The notes under the pieces are model-generated. The model was not told the origin of the DNA. It saw only the letters and a program-made list of their open reading frames with translations, and did no database searches. This document shows positions 7,934-16,449 of a stretch of DNA of 32,708 bases, piece by piece. Origin of the DNA: an uncultured Alphaproteobacteria bacterium (lineage in GTDB: Bacteria; Pseudomonadota; Alphaproteobacteria; UBA8366; GCA-2717185). The first letter of the stretch is position 1, and each line of letters starts with the position of its first letter. The DNA is taken from assembly GCA_943788635.1 (NCBI GenBank), contig CALSRA010000045.1, positions 1-32,708 on the forward strand. The letters run 5' to 3'. Both the position numbers and the translations under genes were made by a program.

Positions 7934-9346
7934 CTATTCCGCCGCCGCGCGCGCCGGATAGACCATTGCCCCCGTGAAATTCCGCGCCGTGTTTTCTTCC
8001 AGTGACATCGCCATCGTTTCCAGGCGAACGGCCTGTTCCTCGGAGAGGATACCAGTCATGAGGCGGTGGAATTTCTCGATCATCGCGCCCTCCTTGTTCG
8101 GATTGGCGATCGAGCCGGAGGGATCATCACGACTGACCCGTTCGAATTCACCGCTGCCCGGGGCGCGCTCCACTTCAACCCAACCGGGATAATGTGCCGG
8201 ATAGATATCATCCATTTCCGCATCGTGGACGAGTTCAATACGCTGGGCCAGTTCAACGGTTCCCGATTCCGACAGCCTGTCTGTCGAAAATTCTCCGGGT
8301 AGCGCCTGGCCATACCGCAGCGATGCGGCGACGCAAAAACGCATGCTCATCTGCGCGTTCAGCACCGTACCCGGCACGTAATCAAAACCGCATTGTTCAT
8401 CGACCAGACGGCACTGGCCAACGCGGACCCTTCGCCCGGAAAGATCGGGATAGCGGTCGTGTAACTCGATACCCGCATCAATATAAGAATGCGTGCTGCC
8501 ACACGCAGCATGCGGCTTGAATGATGTACTTTCCTGCCGCCATACCTTGCCGAGCGCTTCCCACGAGCGGGAGATGATTACCCGCATCTGTGAAGGTCCA
8601 CAAAAAACCCGCCATCAACTGCTTCGTAAATCTGTGTCGGTCCGGTAAATCCAGCCGCCGCCAATTCCGCTGCAGCCACACCCCGAACGTGCGGCCTGCC
8701 CCGCATGCAGCCGCTTGCTCATCGCACCGTCAGCCGTAAAGGCAAACAAGCCGCTGCTTTGTGTCCCGGCCAGACCGAGAGCCCAGGCTGTCTGTTCGGC
8801 GTTTCAATCCCAACAAAACCGCAGATGCCGCCGCCGCGCCAAATGTCCCCCGCGATGCCGGTGATATGCCATCCGCGCGCCTTCGCTTCGCCAGCCCCAA
8901 TCGCGGCGGCGGAACGGATTCATGACTTCATAGCCAGCCGCGATCGAAGTCAGCAGGGCTTCACCGGATGCATCGACTTTCTCGCCCACAGCCAATGCCG
9001 CCGGAATCACCACGGCCCCCGGATGCTGTTTGGTTTGATGAAAATCATCCAGCTCAAACGCGTGTGTCGCGATCCCCGTGATCATTGCCGCGTCCGAAGC
9101 CCGCAGTGAGGGCCCTCTGTCCCCCCATACCGTTGAGAGTCCACTACCACCGCCTTCACGCACCCAGCCTTCGGCTATTTCAGTCCAAGGCTGGGAACGA
9201 CCATGCAGGCCGCAGCCAAGCGTGTCGAGCAGCGCGTGCCGCAGAAAACATCGTGTACTTTCAGGTATATCGGATGCCTGCAATCCCGAAACCCATTTCG
9301 AGACCTCCATCGTGACACCCCGGGCTGATGCCTTACGATCGCTCAT
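7934..9346 (-). pseudogene. MmgE/PrpD-family protein, broken by six +1 frameshifts
   Basis: The reading begins normally at ATG 9346 (GGGAG upstream). It shows the MmgE/PrpD N-terminus, including FELDDFHQTKQHPGAVVIPA (about 97-116), up to GYEVM at residue 142. The frame then slips. Six extra bases in short runs restore the family sequence when each is removed: plus-strand runs at 8919-8920 (TT), 8847-8851 (C5), 8802-8804 (T3), 8681-8684 (C4), 8602-8607 (A6) and 8581-8583 (C3). The rejoined protein would be about 468 aa, the normal family length, ending with the usual SFKPHAACGSTHSYIDA segment and C-terminal helices. Family members include 2-methylcitrate dehydratase and cis-aconitate decarboxylase. 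As written the gene is non-functional. It may instead be a sequence-quality artefact. Confidence 0.9.
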
Positions 9347-9371
9347 ATTCTTCTCCCAACACGTTGCTGTC

Positions 9372-10514
9372 TCATACAGCCTCCACGCTTTTTACAGCGG
9401 AGGCCGGTACATATACGTTTCCGTCGAACAGGCGCCGTTGCGTCCGGACGACCGACGCTTTTTCGACATGCCAATTTCCGTCGCCAGGCCCAACTTCCGC
9501 CGCACAGACGATAACACCGGATGGCTGAATAGTGCGAATATCACCGGCCCCCGGACGCAGGAACCGGTTCACAACACTTCCTTCAATACGAGCCGCAGTC
9601 GCCATGCAAATGGCTCCCGTCAACGGCAGTGCACGATGAACATTCCCCATCGACACAATTCGCCCTGTCAGGTCACCGGCATCCATCGAAACGAATGCAC
9701 CGGTCAATAGTTCTGCGTCCTGGGCGGATGAAACGAAACCAATCGTCGGCTTGTTCGGCGATGGGGGTAGCCCCATCGCAATTCCTCCCGCATGACGGAT
9801 CGCCTGCAAATACGCCATAAGGTCAGGCCGGGCATCCAGGTCTGCGGGTAATTCATTGCCGGAAAGTCCCAGGTCTGCCGCCGCGACAAATACCGCCGGG
9901 TTGGCCGAATCAATCAAAGATGCCTCGATAGCCTCGAAGCCTTCCGGATAAAGCGTATCCACGACATTGCCCGTCGGCAACAGACGGCCCGTACCGGCCC
10001 CTCCGGGGTCTAGAAACTCCAGCCGAACCGGGGAACCCGATCCAGCGACACCCGGCAATTCCTGTGTCCCTTCGACCGCAGCTTCGCCGTCATCCAACGC
10101 GAAACGCGAATGAATGATCTTGTTTGTATTGGTATTGTGGATGCGCACCAGGGCCTCTTCCCCCGGCGCGCGCACCAGTCCTTCATCGACCGCAAACGGG
10201 CCCATCGCCGAGGACATATTGCCACAATTGGAACCATACGAAACTTCGGCATCCCGCACGGAAACCTGTGCAAAAGTATAATCGATATCGGCATCGTCGC
10301 GGCTTGGCGCTCCGACAACGCACACCTTGCTGAGCGACGATATTCCGCCGCCCATACCATTCAGCTGCCTGCCATTCGGGTCCGGGCTGCCAATCGCCGC
10401 CAGGAAAACCGCATCCCAAAGGCCCCGGTCTCGCGGCAGATCCTTTTCATGAAAGACCAGCGCGTTGCTCGTCCCACCGCGCATGAACGCTGCTGGTATC
10501 CTGATTTGCTTCAT
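9372..10514 (-). CDS. PrpF-family isomerase/tautomerase
   Basis: Protein of 380 aa of the PrpF family (diaminopimelate-epimerase fold, two similar halves). This group includes 2-methylaconitate cis-trans isomerase, aconitate isomerase and 4-oxalomesaconate tautomerase. K63 (SSLSKVC) and C97 (YGSNCGNMS) align with the K73/C107 pair of characterised PrpF at identical spacing. The early motif MRGGTSNALVF is typical. ATG 10514 is preferred because GGAG lies 9 bases upstream; a GTG at 10532 is also in frame. It is the first gene of the five-gene operon and sits 25 bp before the MmgE/PrpD gene. PrpF and PrpD family members act together on tricarboxylates in other bacteria, but this operon lacks PrpB and PrpC. 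Confidence 0.88.
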   Translation of the reverse strand: MKQIRIPAAFMRGGTSNALVFHEKDLPRDRGLWDAVFLAAIGSPDPNGRQLNGMGGGISSLSKVCVVGAPSRDDADIDYTFAQVSVRDAEVSYGSNCGNMSSAMGPFAVDEGLVRAPGEEALVRIHNTNTNKIIHSRFALDDGEAAVEGTQELPGVAGSGSPVRLEFLDPGGAGTGRLLPTGNVVDTLYPEGFEAIEASLIDSANPAVFVAAADLGLSGNELPADLDARPDLMAYLQAIRHAGGIAMGLPPSPNKPTIGFVSSAQDAELLTGAFVSMDAGDLTGRIVSMGNVHRALPLTGAICMATAARIEGSVVNRFLRPGAGDIRTIQPSGVIVCAAEVGPGDGNWHVEKASVVRTQRRLFDGNVYVPASAVKSVEAV

Positions 10515-10609
10515 CGCCGGACTCTCCGCCACTGCCTATTCGCAATGTTACGCCGGACTTGCCGGTGATGTCATCTGCCGGAAGATACAGCCCCCTGACC
10601 GCCTCCCCC

Positions 10610-10638
10610 TTGACCCCGCAGATATTTCAAGCCGTTAT
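10610..10638 (+). promoter_or_regulatory. Weak candidate promoter for the crotonase-family gene
   Basis: TTGACC (10610-10615) and CGTTAT (10633-10638) are 17 bp apart in the 162-bp divergent region between the PrpF operon and the crotonase-family gene. The -35 is good and the -10 is poor. No clear promoter for the leftward PrpF operon was recognised. Confidence 0.25.
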
Positions 10639-10676
10639 TGCGCGAGCCTATTCTCAGAAAACCGAACGGACGAACC

Positions 10677-11471
10677 ATGAGCCAGGAATTACTTTTCGAA
10701 ATAAACGACAAGATCGCCACCATCACGCTTAACCGGCCGGAAAAGCTGAACGCCTTCACCAACGATATGATCGACGGCTACTACAAAGCACTGCTGGAAT
10801 GCCGTGACAGCGACGCCATCAGCGTTGTCGTGCTGACCGGTGCCGGTCGCGCGTTTTGTGCGGGTGGCGACGTCGGCGGTATGGGTGCCGATGGCGAAGA
10901 CGAAAACAAGCCACTGAACGCAAAGAACCGGCTTTGGCATCACATCCAACGCATCCCGAAGACGCTGATCGAACTGGACAAGCCGATAATTGCCGCGGTC
11001 AACGGCGTCGCCGTTGGCGCGGGTATGGACCTTGCACAGATGTGTGACATGCGGATCGCGGGCGCCAGTGCGCGCTTTGCAGAAAGCTATGTGAAGCTGG
11101 GAATCGTACCGGGTGCCGGCGGTTCTTACTTCCTGCCCCGCCTCGTCGGACCGGCCAAGGCTATTGAACTCTTGCTCACCGGTGACTTCGTCCTTGCAGA
11201 GGAAGCGTTACGGCTTGGATTGGTCAACCATGTCTATCCCGATGACGAACTGATGGATAAAACCTACGAATTGGCCGGGCGAATTGCCGCCAATGCGCCG
11301 GTATCGATCCAATTGATCAAACGAGCAATGTATCAAAGCCTCAATGTTGATCTTCGCACGCATCTGGACCTGATATCGTCACATATGAGTATCGCGCGCG
11401 GTACCGATGACCATGTTGAGGCCATCGCCGCCTTCAAGGAAAAGCGGAAAGCGAATTTCAAAGGAAAATAA
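10677..11471 (+). CDS. Enoyl-CoA hydratase/isomerase (crotonase) family protein
   Basis: Crotonase-fold protein of 264 aa acting on an acyl-CoA thioester. The CoA/oxyanion-hole segments GRAFCAGGD (58-66) and NGVAVGAGMDLA (109-120) are present, with PGAGGSYFLPR at 145-155. The two catalytic glutamates of classical enoyl-CoA hydratase (E144 and E164 in rat) are replaced by D118 and Y138, so a simple hydratase reaction is doubtful. Isomerase, dehydratase, lyase or hydrolase activity is possible. The start at 10677 is chosen from the family N-terminus; its ribosome site is weak (ACGGAC). It diverges from the PrpF operon and meets lpxB tail to tail with a 10-bp gap. Confidence 0.85.
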   Translation: MSQELLFEINDKIATITLNRPEKLNAFTNDMIDGYYKALLECRDSDAISVVVLTGAGRAFCAGGDVGGMGADGEDENKPLNAKNRLWHHIQRIPKTLIELDKPIIAAVNGVAVGAGMDLAQMCDMRIAGASARFAESYVKLGIVPGAGGSYFLPRLVGPAKAIELLLTGDFVLAEEALRLGLVNHVYPDDELMDKTYELAGRIAANAPVSIQLIKRAMYQSLNVDLRTHLDLISSHMSIARGTDDHVEAIAAFKEKRKANFKGK

Positions 11472-11481
11472 GGAACGGCGG

Positions 11482-12654
11482 TTAAAGCGGTGTATGCCGG
11501 TCCCGGGCATTTTTAATAATGTCCAGGACCGCTTCCGCTGCCCGTCTGCTGGGTGGCGAACCTTCCCTGCCCAGTTGGGTCATCGCAGGTGCAGCCGCAT
11601 CGATCTGACGTCGCCCCTCTTCACCGAACAATGGTTCCACGGCAGCAGCCAACAAATCAGGTCGGCAATCATATTGCAGAAGCTCCGGGATCACTTCCCG
11701 GTCAAGTATCAGGTTAATCAGATTAACAAACCGAACCTGCATCAGCGGACGCGCAATAAAATAGGTCAGCGCGGCAACGCGATAAGCGACAACGAAAGGA
11801 ACGCCCGAAAGGGCCAGTTCCAGCGTCGCCGTTCCGGAGGCGGCCAAACCCGCATTACAGGCAGCCATTGCGGCAAATTTCCGTCCCCGGTCTTCCACGA
11901 TCGTCACCGGCACAGGCCAGTTCGCCGTTTGCTCCCGAACGAGGTCAGAAACATTTGGCACCGTCGGCAAGATCGCAACCAGGTCAGGCTTGTCCCGACG
12001 TAGTATTTCGAGTGTCTCCCGAAACGGTTCCGCGAGCCGCGCAACCTCACCCCTGCGGCTCCCCAGCATCACACAAATTGCCGGTGCATCAGGCGCGATA
12101 TCATGACTGTTGCGGAAGGCGGCACCGGATTCGCCGGTTCTGTCTGCCTCTATTACAGGATGGCCGACGAAACGGCACGACACATTGCGTTTGGCAAACC
12201 ATTCCGGCTCAAACGGCAGCAATGCCAGTAAATGGTGAAAATGCCGGCGAAACTTATGTATACGCCAGGGCCGCCATGCCCAAAGCTGGGGCGCGACATA
12301 ATGAATTTTCGGGATGCCGCGATTCCGAATTCGTTTCGCGACACCATGCGCGAAAGCAGGGGCGTCGATCGTCACGACCGCGTCAGGCGTCAGGGCGTCA
12401 ATTTCGTCAGCTGTTTCGCGCATGCGAGCAAAGAGTTTACGGACATGCGGCAGAATCTCTACGACCCCCATTACAGACAATTCCCCCATGGGGAAAAGGC
12501 TCTTCAAGCCTTCACCTTCCATAGCCGGGCCACCGACCCCAAAGAACTCAACGTCACCATCCGTCAGTTCGCGCAACGCCACCATCAAACGAGCCCCCAG
12601 GACATCGCCCGACGGTTCGCCCGCCAACAGAAAAATTTTAAGACTTCGGCTCAT
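11482..12654 (-). CDS. lpxB: Lipid-A-disaccharide synthase
   Basis: Protein of 390 aa. This family-19 glycosyltransferase joins UDP-diacylglucosamine and lipid X to form the lipid A disaccharide at the inner membrane. Diagnostic blocks are GEPSGD (12-17), PQLWAWRPWR, FVGHPVIE and LASGTATLELAL in the nucleotide-binding half. Its ATG overlaps the lpxI stop by one base (TAATG), implying translational coupling. It is the last gene of the long envelope cluster on this side. No terminator is evident in the 10 bp before the opposing crotonase-family gene. Confidence 0.96.
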   Translation of the reverse strand: MSRSLKIFLLAGEPSGDVLGARLMVALRELTDGDVEFFGVGGPAMEGEGLKSLFPMGELSVMGVVEILPHVRKLFARMRETADEIDALTPDAVVTIDAPAFAHGVAKRIRNRGIPKIHYVAPQLWAWRPWRIHKFRRHFHHLLALLPFEPEWFAKRNVSCRFVGHPVIEADRTGESGAAFRNSHDIAPDAPAICVMLGSRRGEVARLAEPFRETLEILRRDKPDLVAILPTVPNVSDLVREQTANWPVPVTIVEDRGRKFAAMAACNAGLAASGTATLELALSGVPFVVAYRVAALTYFIARPLMQVRFVNLINLILDREVIPELLQYDCRPDLLAAAVEPLFGEEGRRQIDAAAPAMTQLGREGSPPSRRAAEAVLDIIKNARDRHTPL

Positions 12655-13472
12655 TACACTACGGAAATGCCGATAATGAACATGCCTGCTTCATCAGCTT
12701 CCCGAATAGCCGCTTCTGCTGAAATAACAAGTGTCGCGCCGGCTTCCACCGCAATTCCCCTGATTCCGGCGTGGTGAGCCTGGCGAACTGTCTCGGTCCC
12801 GATTGTAGGAAGGTCCGCGCGGTCCTCCTGCCCCGGCTTACGAAGCTTGATCAGAACACCCCCCGGCCCTTCTCGTGCCAGAGCACCGCAGCGTGCAATC
12901 AAACCATCGGTTCCTTCTGCCGCCTCGACGCCCAGCACAATCCCTTGCTGAACGACAACAGCCTGCCCAACATCAGCAGCGCCCAAATGCCGAAGAACCT
13001 CAACGCCACGCGCGACGTCTTCGAGCGCAATGGTATCCGGTTCATATTTCCCAAGTGGCCCGGTAGACGCCTTAATGCCCTCGAGCACATCGTCTATACC
13101 AACGATTGTGAACCCTTCATCTTCCAATTGGCCAATGATCGCCCGCAATAGCCCGTCGTCACCAAACGCGCGGGCTCCTGCCTTCGCCAGAAGCTTTAGG
13201 CCGACACCATCCGGACGAAGTTCAACGATAGATGGGCGACGAATAGGCCCCGCCAGCACGATTTCCTGCACACCCGCGTTCTTCAAAGTAGCCAGTGCGG
13301 TACCGACCGCTCCCAATCGCACCCAGGCATGCTCGACGCCATCAGGTGTTTCCGGTGGGGTGTGTCCTTCGAATGCCAGAATAAAAACATCGCGGTCATT
13401 ATTGCGGCAAGCATTGACCAGTAATCGGGGTAGAACGCCGCCACCTGCCAGAATCCCGAGCTTGCCCGCCAC
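12654..13472 (-). CDS. lpxI: UDP-2,3-diacylglucosamine pyrophosphatase LpxI
   Basis: Protein of 272 aa of the LpxI (DUF1009) family, which hydrolyses UDP-2,3-diacylglucosamine to lipid X and UMP. It is the usual replacement for LpxH in alphaproteobacteria. The N-terminus GKLGILAGGGVLPRLL and the C-terminal half with KLRKPGQEDRADLPTIG (about residues 209-225) are characteristic. It lies directly between lpxA (4-bp gap) and lpxB (1-base overlap), as expected from the pathway order. Confidence 0.95.
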   Translation of the reverse strand: MAGKLGILAGGGVLPRLLVNACRNNDRDVFILAFEGHTPPETPDGVEHAWVRLGAVGTALATLKNAGVQEIVLAGPIRRPSIVELRPDGVGLKLLAKAGARAFGDDGLLRAIIGQLEDEGFTIVGIDDVLEGIKASTGPLGKYEPDTIALEDVARGVEVLRHLGAADVGQAVVVQQGIVLGVEAAEGTDGLIARCGALAREGPGGVLIKLRKPGQEDRADLPTIGTETVRQAHHAGIRGIAVEAGATLVISAEAAIREADEAGMFIIGISVV

Positions 13473-13476
13473 GCGA

Positions 13477-14262
13477 TTACCGGGGCTGTGTCAATCCACG
13501 CTGCGAGTTCGCACGCATGAATTCGACTATTTCCATGATGACAGAATTGTCGCCGAACATCTCTCGCACGTCATCCACCCGTTCGACCATTGTACCTTCT
13601 TCCGCAAAAAGCATGCGATAAGCGGTGCGCAGATTATGTATTTCGCTATTGGCAAAATTGCGACGCTTCAGGCCGACAACGTTCAACCCACTCAACCGGG
13701 CACGATCACCAACAACCGAGCCATAGGGAATGACATCATTTTCAACACCCGACATACCGCCGATGATGGCGTGACGGCCAACCCGAACAAATTGATGAAC
13801 GGCCGATAATCCGCCAAGAATAGCGAAGTCATCTACCGTCACATGCCCGCCTAAAGTCGCATTATTGGCCAGAATAACATGATTTCCGACGATACAGTCA
13901 TGCGCGACGTGTGAGCTCACCATAAACAGGCAATCATCGCCAACCCGCGTCGTCATGCCCCCGTCTTCGGTACCGGGATTCATCGTCACGTATTCCCGTA
14001 TGCGGTTACGGCAACCAATTACGAGCGTCGACGGCTCTCCCTTATACTTCAGGTCCTGTGGAACATGGCCGATTGACGCGAAAGGAAAAATTTCAGTCTC
14101 GGATCCGATTTCGGTCTTACCCTCAACAACCACATGCGAATGCAGTTGAACACGGTCCCCAAGAACGACCTCCGCGCCGATAACGCAAAATGGGCCGATA
14201 ACCAAATCGTCGCCCAGAACAGCCTTCGGATCTACGAGTGCAGTAGGATGAATATCAGTCAT
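13477..14262 (-). CDS. lpxA: UDP-N-acetylglucosamine acyltransferase
   Basis: First lipid A enzyme, 261 aa. It transfers a 3-hydroxyacyl chain from ACP to UDP-GlcNAc. The N-terminal part is a left-handed beta helix of hexapeptide repeats (about residues 5-190). H121 in SSHVAHDCIVG corresponds to the catalytic His125 of E. coli LpxA. The C-terminal helical domain completes the trimer. The start codon directly abuts the fabZ stop codon, so translation is probably coupled. Confidence 0.97.
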   Translation of the reverse strand: MTDIHPTALVDPKAVLGDDLVIGPFCVIGAEVVLGDRVQLHSHVVVEGKTEIGSETEIFPFASIGHVPQDLKYKGEPSTLVIGCRNRIREYVTMNPGTEDGGMTTRVGDDCLFMVSSHVAHDCIVGNHVILANNATLGGHVTVDDFAILGGLSAVHQFVRVGRHAIIGGMSGVENDVIPYGSVVGDRARLSGLNVVGLKRRNFANSEIHNLRTAYRMLFAEEGTMVERVDDVREMFGDNSVIMEIVEFMRANSQRGLTQPR

Positions 14263-14724
14263 CTATTCATCCATAATCATAGCGGAGAAAACAGCATCGG
14301 CGACAACCTTGCCCTCGACTTTTGCCGAGCCGGTGAACCGCCAGACATTTCCCCGATTACGCTCCTTTACAACATGGACATGGACCACATCTCCCGGCCC
14401 CACGGGACGCCGGAAACGGGCCTTGTCGATGGACATGAAGTAAACAAGTTTTCCTTCTGCTTCCGGACCAAGTGTAGAGACAACCAATACGGCGGCAGTC
14501 TGTGCCATTGCTTCAACGATAAGAACGCCGGGCATTACGGGGCGTTCCGGGAAATGGCCCTGAAAATATGGTTCTGCGATTGATACGCACTTTATGCCCG
14601 TGGCACTTTCGTTCAAGACGATATCGGTCATTCGGTCAATCATCAGAAACGGATATCGATGCGGAATTCGCCGCATGATTCCGTTTACATCAATGTCCTC
14701 GACCTGCACTGCCTGTCCTTCCAT
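14263..14724 (-). CDS. fabZ: 3-hydroxyacyl-ACP dehydratase FabZ
   Basis: Hotdog-fold dehydratase of 153 aa in the fatty-acid elongation cycle. Its substrates, 3-hydroxyacyl-ACPs, are also those of LpxA and LpxD, which fits the gene order. The active-site pair is H57 (YFQGHFPERPVMPG) and E71 (LIVEAMAQ). It lies between lpxD (4-bp gap) and lpxA (no gap). Confidence 0.97.
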   Translation of the reverse strand: MEGQAVQVEDIDVNGIMRRIPHRYPFLMIDRMTDIVLNESATGIKCVSIAEPYFQGHFPERPVMPGVLIVEAMAQTAAVLVVSTLGPEAEGKLVYFMSIDKARFRRPVGPGDVVHVHVVKERNRGNVWRFTGSAKVEGKVVADAVFSAMIMDE

Positions 14725-14728
14725 TCCC

Positions 14729-15751
14729 CTACTCGCTTTTCTTCTTGATCAACTTTTCCAATGCGGCGACTTGACGGAAAAACTGCTTCGCCGGAACAGC
14801 CGGGGCTCCGGCAACTCTAGCTCCGGGCTCAATATCGCGCATTACGCCAGACTTGGCGCCGATCTGTGCAGCCTGCCCAATGTGCAGATGCCCAGCAATA
14901 CCAACCTGCGCGGCAACGACGACATAGTCATCCAATACCGTACTACCCGCGATTCCAGTCTGCGCGATGATAACACAGCCTTTTCCGATTCGGACGTTGT
15001 GCCCGATCTGCACCAAATTATCAATCATCGTACCGTCTCCAATGACGGTATCAGGGCCGGCCCCCCGATCGACGGTTGAATTCGCACCGATTTCCACATC
15101 ATCGCCAATAATGACTCGCCCCAACTGCGGCACCCGAACGTGCCCCTTGGGATCAATGGCAAACCCAAATCCTCTTTGCCCAATTCTGACACCGGGGTGC
15201 AGAAGAACCCTTGCCCCCACATCGCAATGCGTCAGGGATGCATTTTCACCAATATCGGTATCGTCTCCAATCGAAACCGCCTCCCCAATAACAGCGTTCG
15301 CTCCAATCCGACATCGCTTCCCGATCCGTGCGTCCCGTTTGATAACGGCACCAGCCTCAATACTACATCCCGCGCCCAAATCCGCCGCCGGATCAATTGA
15401 TGCACGCGCATCGATACTCGCTTCCACTTTCGCAGGCGGATAAAACGCCGCTGAAACAAGTGCAAATGCCTTGTATGGCTGGGGAGACAATAGCAGGGCC
15501 ATGCCGTCCGGTGCCCTGTCTGCATAACGGGGATCAACGATACAGGCGGAAGCACGACTGCTCTCAAACGCTTCCAGATACTTGCGATTATCAAGGAAGC
15601 TGATAACGCCGTTGCCCGCTTCGTGAAGCGGGCCAACATCGTGAATTTCAAAATCGGGAGGACAGGAGCCCGCTATCTCCGCACCAATCATCTCTGCAAG
15701 AAATGAGACGCGAAACGGCCCTGCAAGTTCAAAAAATCGTGGATCTGCCAT
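14729..15751 (-). CDS. lpxD: UDP-3-O-(3-hydroxyacyl)glucosamine N-acyltransferase
   Basis: Third lipid A enzyme, 340 aa. It has an N-terminal uridine-binding domain (about 1-105), then a hexapeptide-repeat beta helix (about 108-305) and a C-terminal helix rich in lysine. H251 in [10 protein letters not shown] matches the catalytic His239 of the E. coli enzyme. It is spaced 6 bp from the upstream Skp-like gene and 4 bp from fabZ, consistent with one operon. Confidence 0.97.
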   Translation of the reverse strand: MADPRFFELAGPFRVSFLAEMIGAEIAGSCPPDFEIHDVGPLHEAGNGVISFLDNRKYLEAFESSRASACIVDPRYADRAPDGMALLLSPQPYKAFALVSAAFYPPAKVEASIDARASIDPAADLGAGCSIEAGAVIKRDARIGKRCRIGANAVIGEAVSIGDDTDIGENASLTHCDVGARVLLHPGVRIGQRGFGFAIDPKGHVRVPQLGRVIIGDDVEIGANSTVDRGAGPDTVIGDGTMIDNLVQIGHNVRIGKGCVIIAQTGIAGSTVLDDYVVVAAQVGIAGHLHIGQAAQIGAKSGVMRDIEPGARVAGAPAVPAKQFFRQVAALEKLIKKKSE

Positions 15752-15757
15752 TGTAGG

Positions 15758-16405
15758 CTATTTCGCGCCCTGACCCCGGCCACGCGGGGTGGCGCCACCA
15801 TTTGCAACCCCGGCAACAGGCTCAACGACTTCCACGTCAGGTAGCCCTTTGTTCAGGCGCTGTATTGCTTCTTCTGTAATGACCAGGCCCGCATCCGTAA
15901 ACAAAACGTCCCCCCGGCCAGGGCCGGCATCAATGACCAGATTCGCACCGAAATCTGCAGCTACCTCAGCAATTATATTCGCTAACTCGACTTCGACTTT
16001 ACGCATAGCCTGTCGAAGCATGTAATCCAGTTTTTTCTGTGCATCCTGAACAGTGCGCTGGTATTCCTGCGCCTTGATCTGAAATTCCTGGCGTTTTTGT
16101 GCAAATACCTCCGGTGCCAGAATACTTTGCTGCCGTGCGAGTTCTTGGCGTGATTGCTCCATCTGGGTCGTAATCGACTGAATCTCCTTTTGGAATCCAG
16201 AATGTCGAAGATTGATCTGGCGAATAATGCTTTGACCGGCACTGGATTCACGCACGGCTTTTTTAAAGTCGACGACCGCTATTACCGGCGCTGGCAATTT
16301 TTGCGAGGGTTTTGGCGCAGTCTGCTGTGCCGCGACCGGAGACGACAACATAAACAGGACCGCCAAGGCCCCGGTAATCGACCGCAAGGCTTGTAAAGCA
16401 GACAT
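15758..16405 (-). CDS. skp: OmpH/Skp-family periplasmic chaperone
   Basis: Protein of 215 aa with a signal peptide (basic start, hydrophobic stretch about residues 9-24, AxA-like cleavage near SPVAAQ). A Skp core follows: VIAVVDFKKAV, then a long charged alpha-helical arm (about residues 60-130) and a C-terminal strand region. It would hold unfolded outer-membrane proteins in the periplasm for BamA, encoded just upstream. ATG 16405 with AAAGG 9 bases before it is preferred over an in-frame TTG at 16414. The C-terminal tail is rich in Gly, Arg and Pro and longer than in E. coli Skp. Confidence 0.88.
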   Translation of the reverse strand: MSALQALRSITGALAVLFMLSSPVAAQQTAPKPSQKLPAPVIAVVDFKKAVRESSAGQSIIRQINLRHSGFQKEIQSITTQMEQSRQELARQQSILAPEVFAQKRQEFQIKAQEYQRTVQDAQKKLDYMLRQAMRKVEVELANIIAEVAADFGANLVIDAGPGRGDVLFTDAGLVITEEAIQRLNKGLPDVEVVEPVAGVANGGATPRGRGQGAK

Positions 16406-16449
16406 GGCAACCAACCTTTGTCAGAAAATTCTAGCCAGCGCGAACGGTA

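Noticed and set aside
7934..9346. Calling the two ends of the MmgE/PrpD gene as two separate intact genes
   Set aside because: The N-terminal piece (ending at 8804) and the C-terminal piece (starting near 8587) are consecutive parts of one family protein, and the missing middle is recoverable in other frames.
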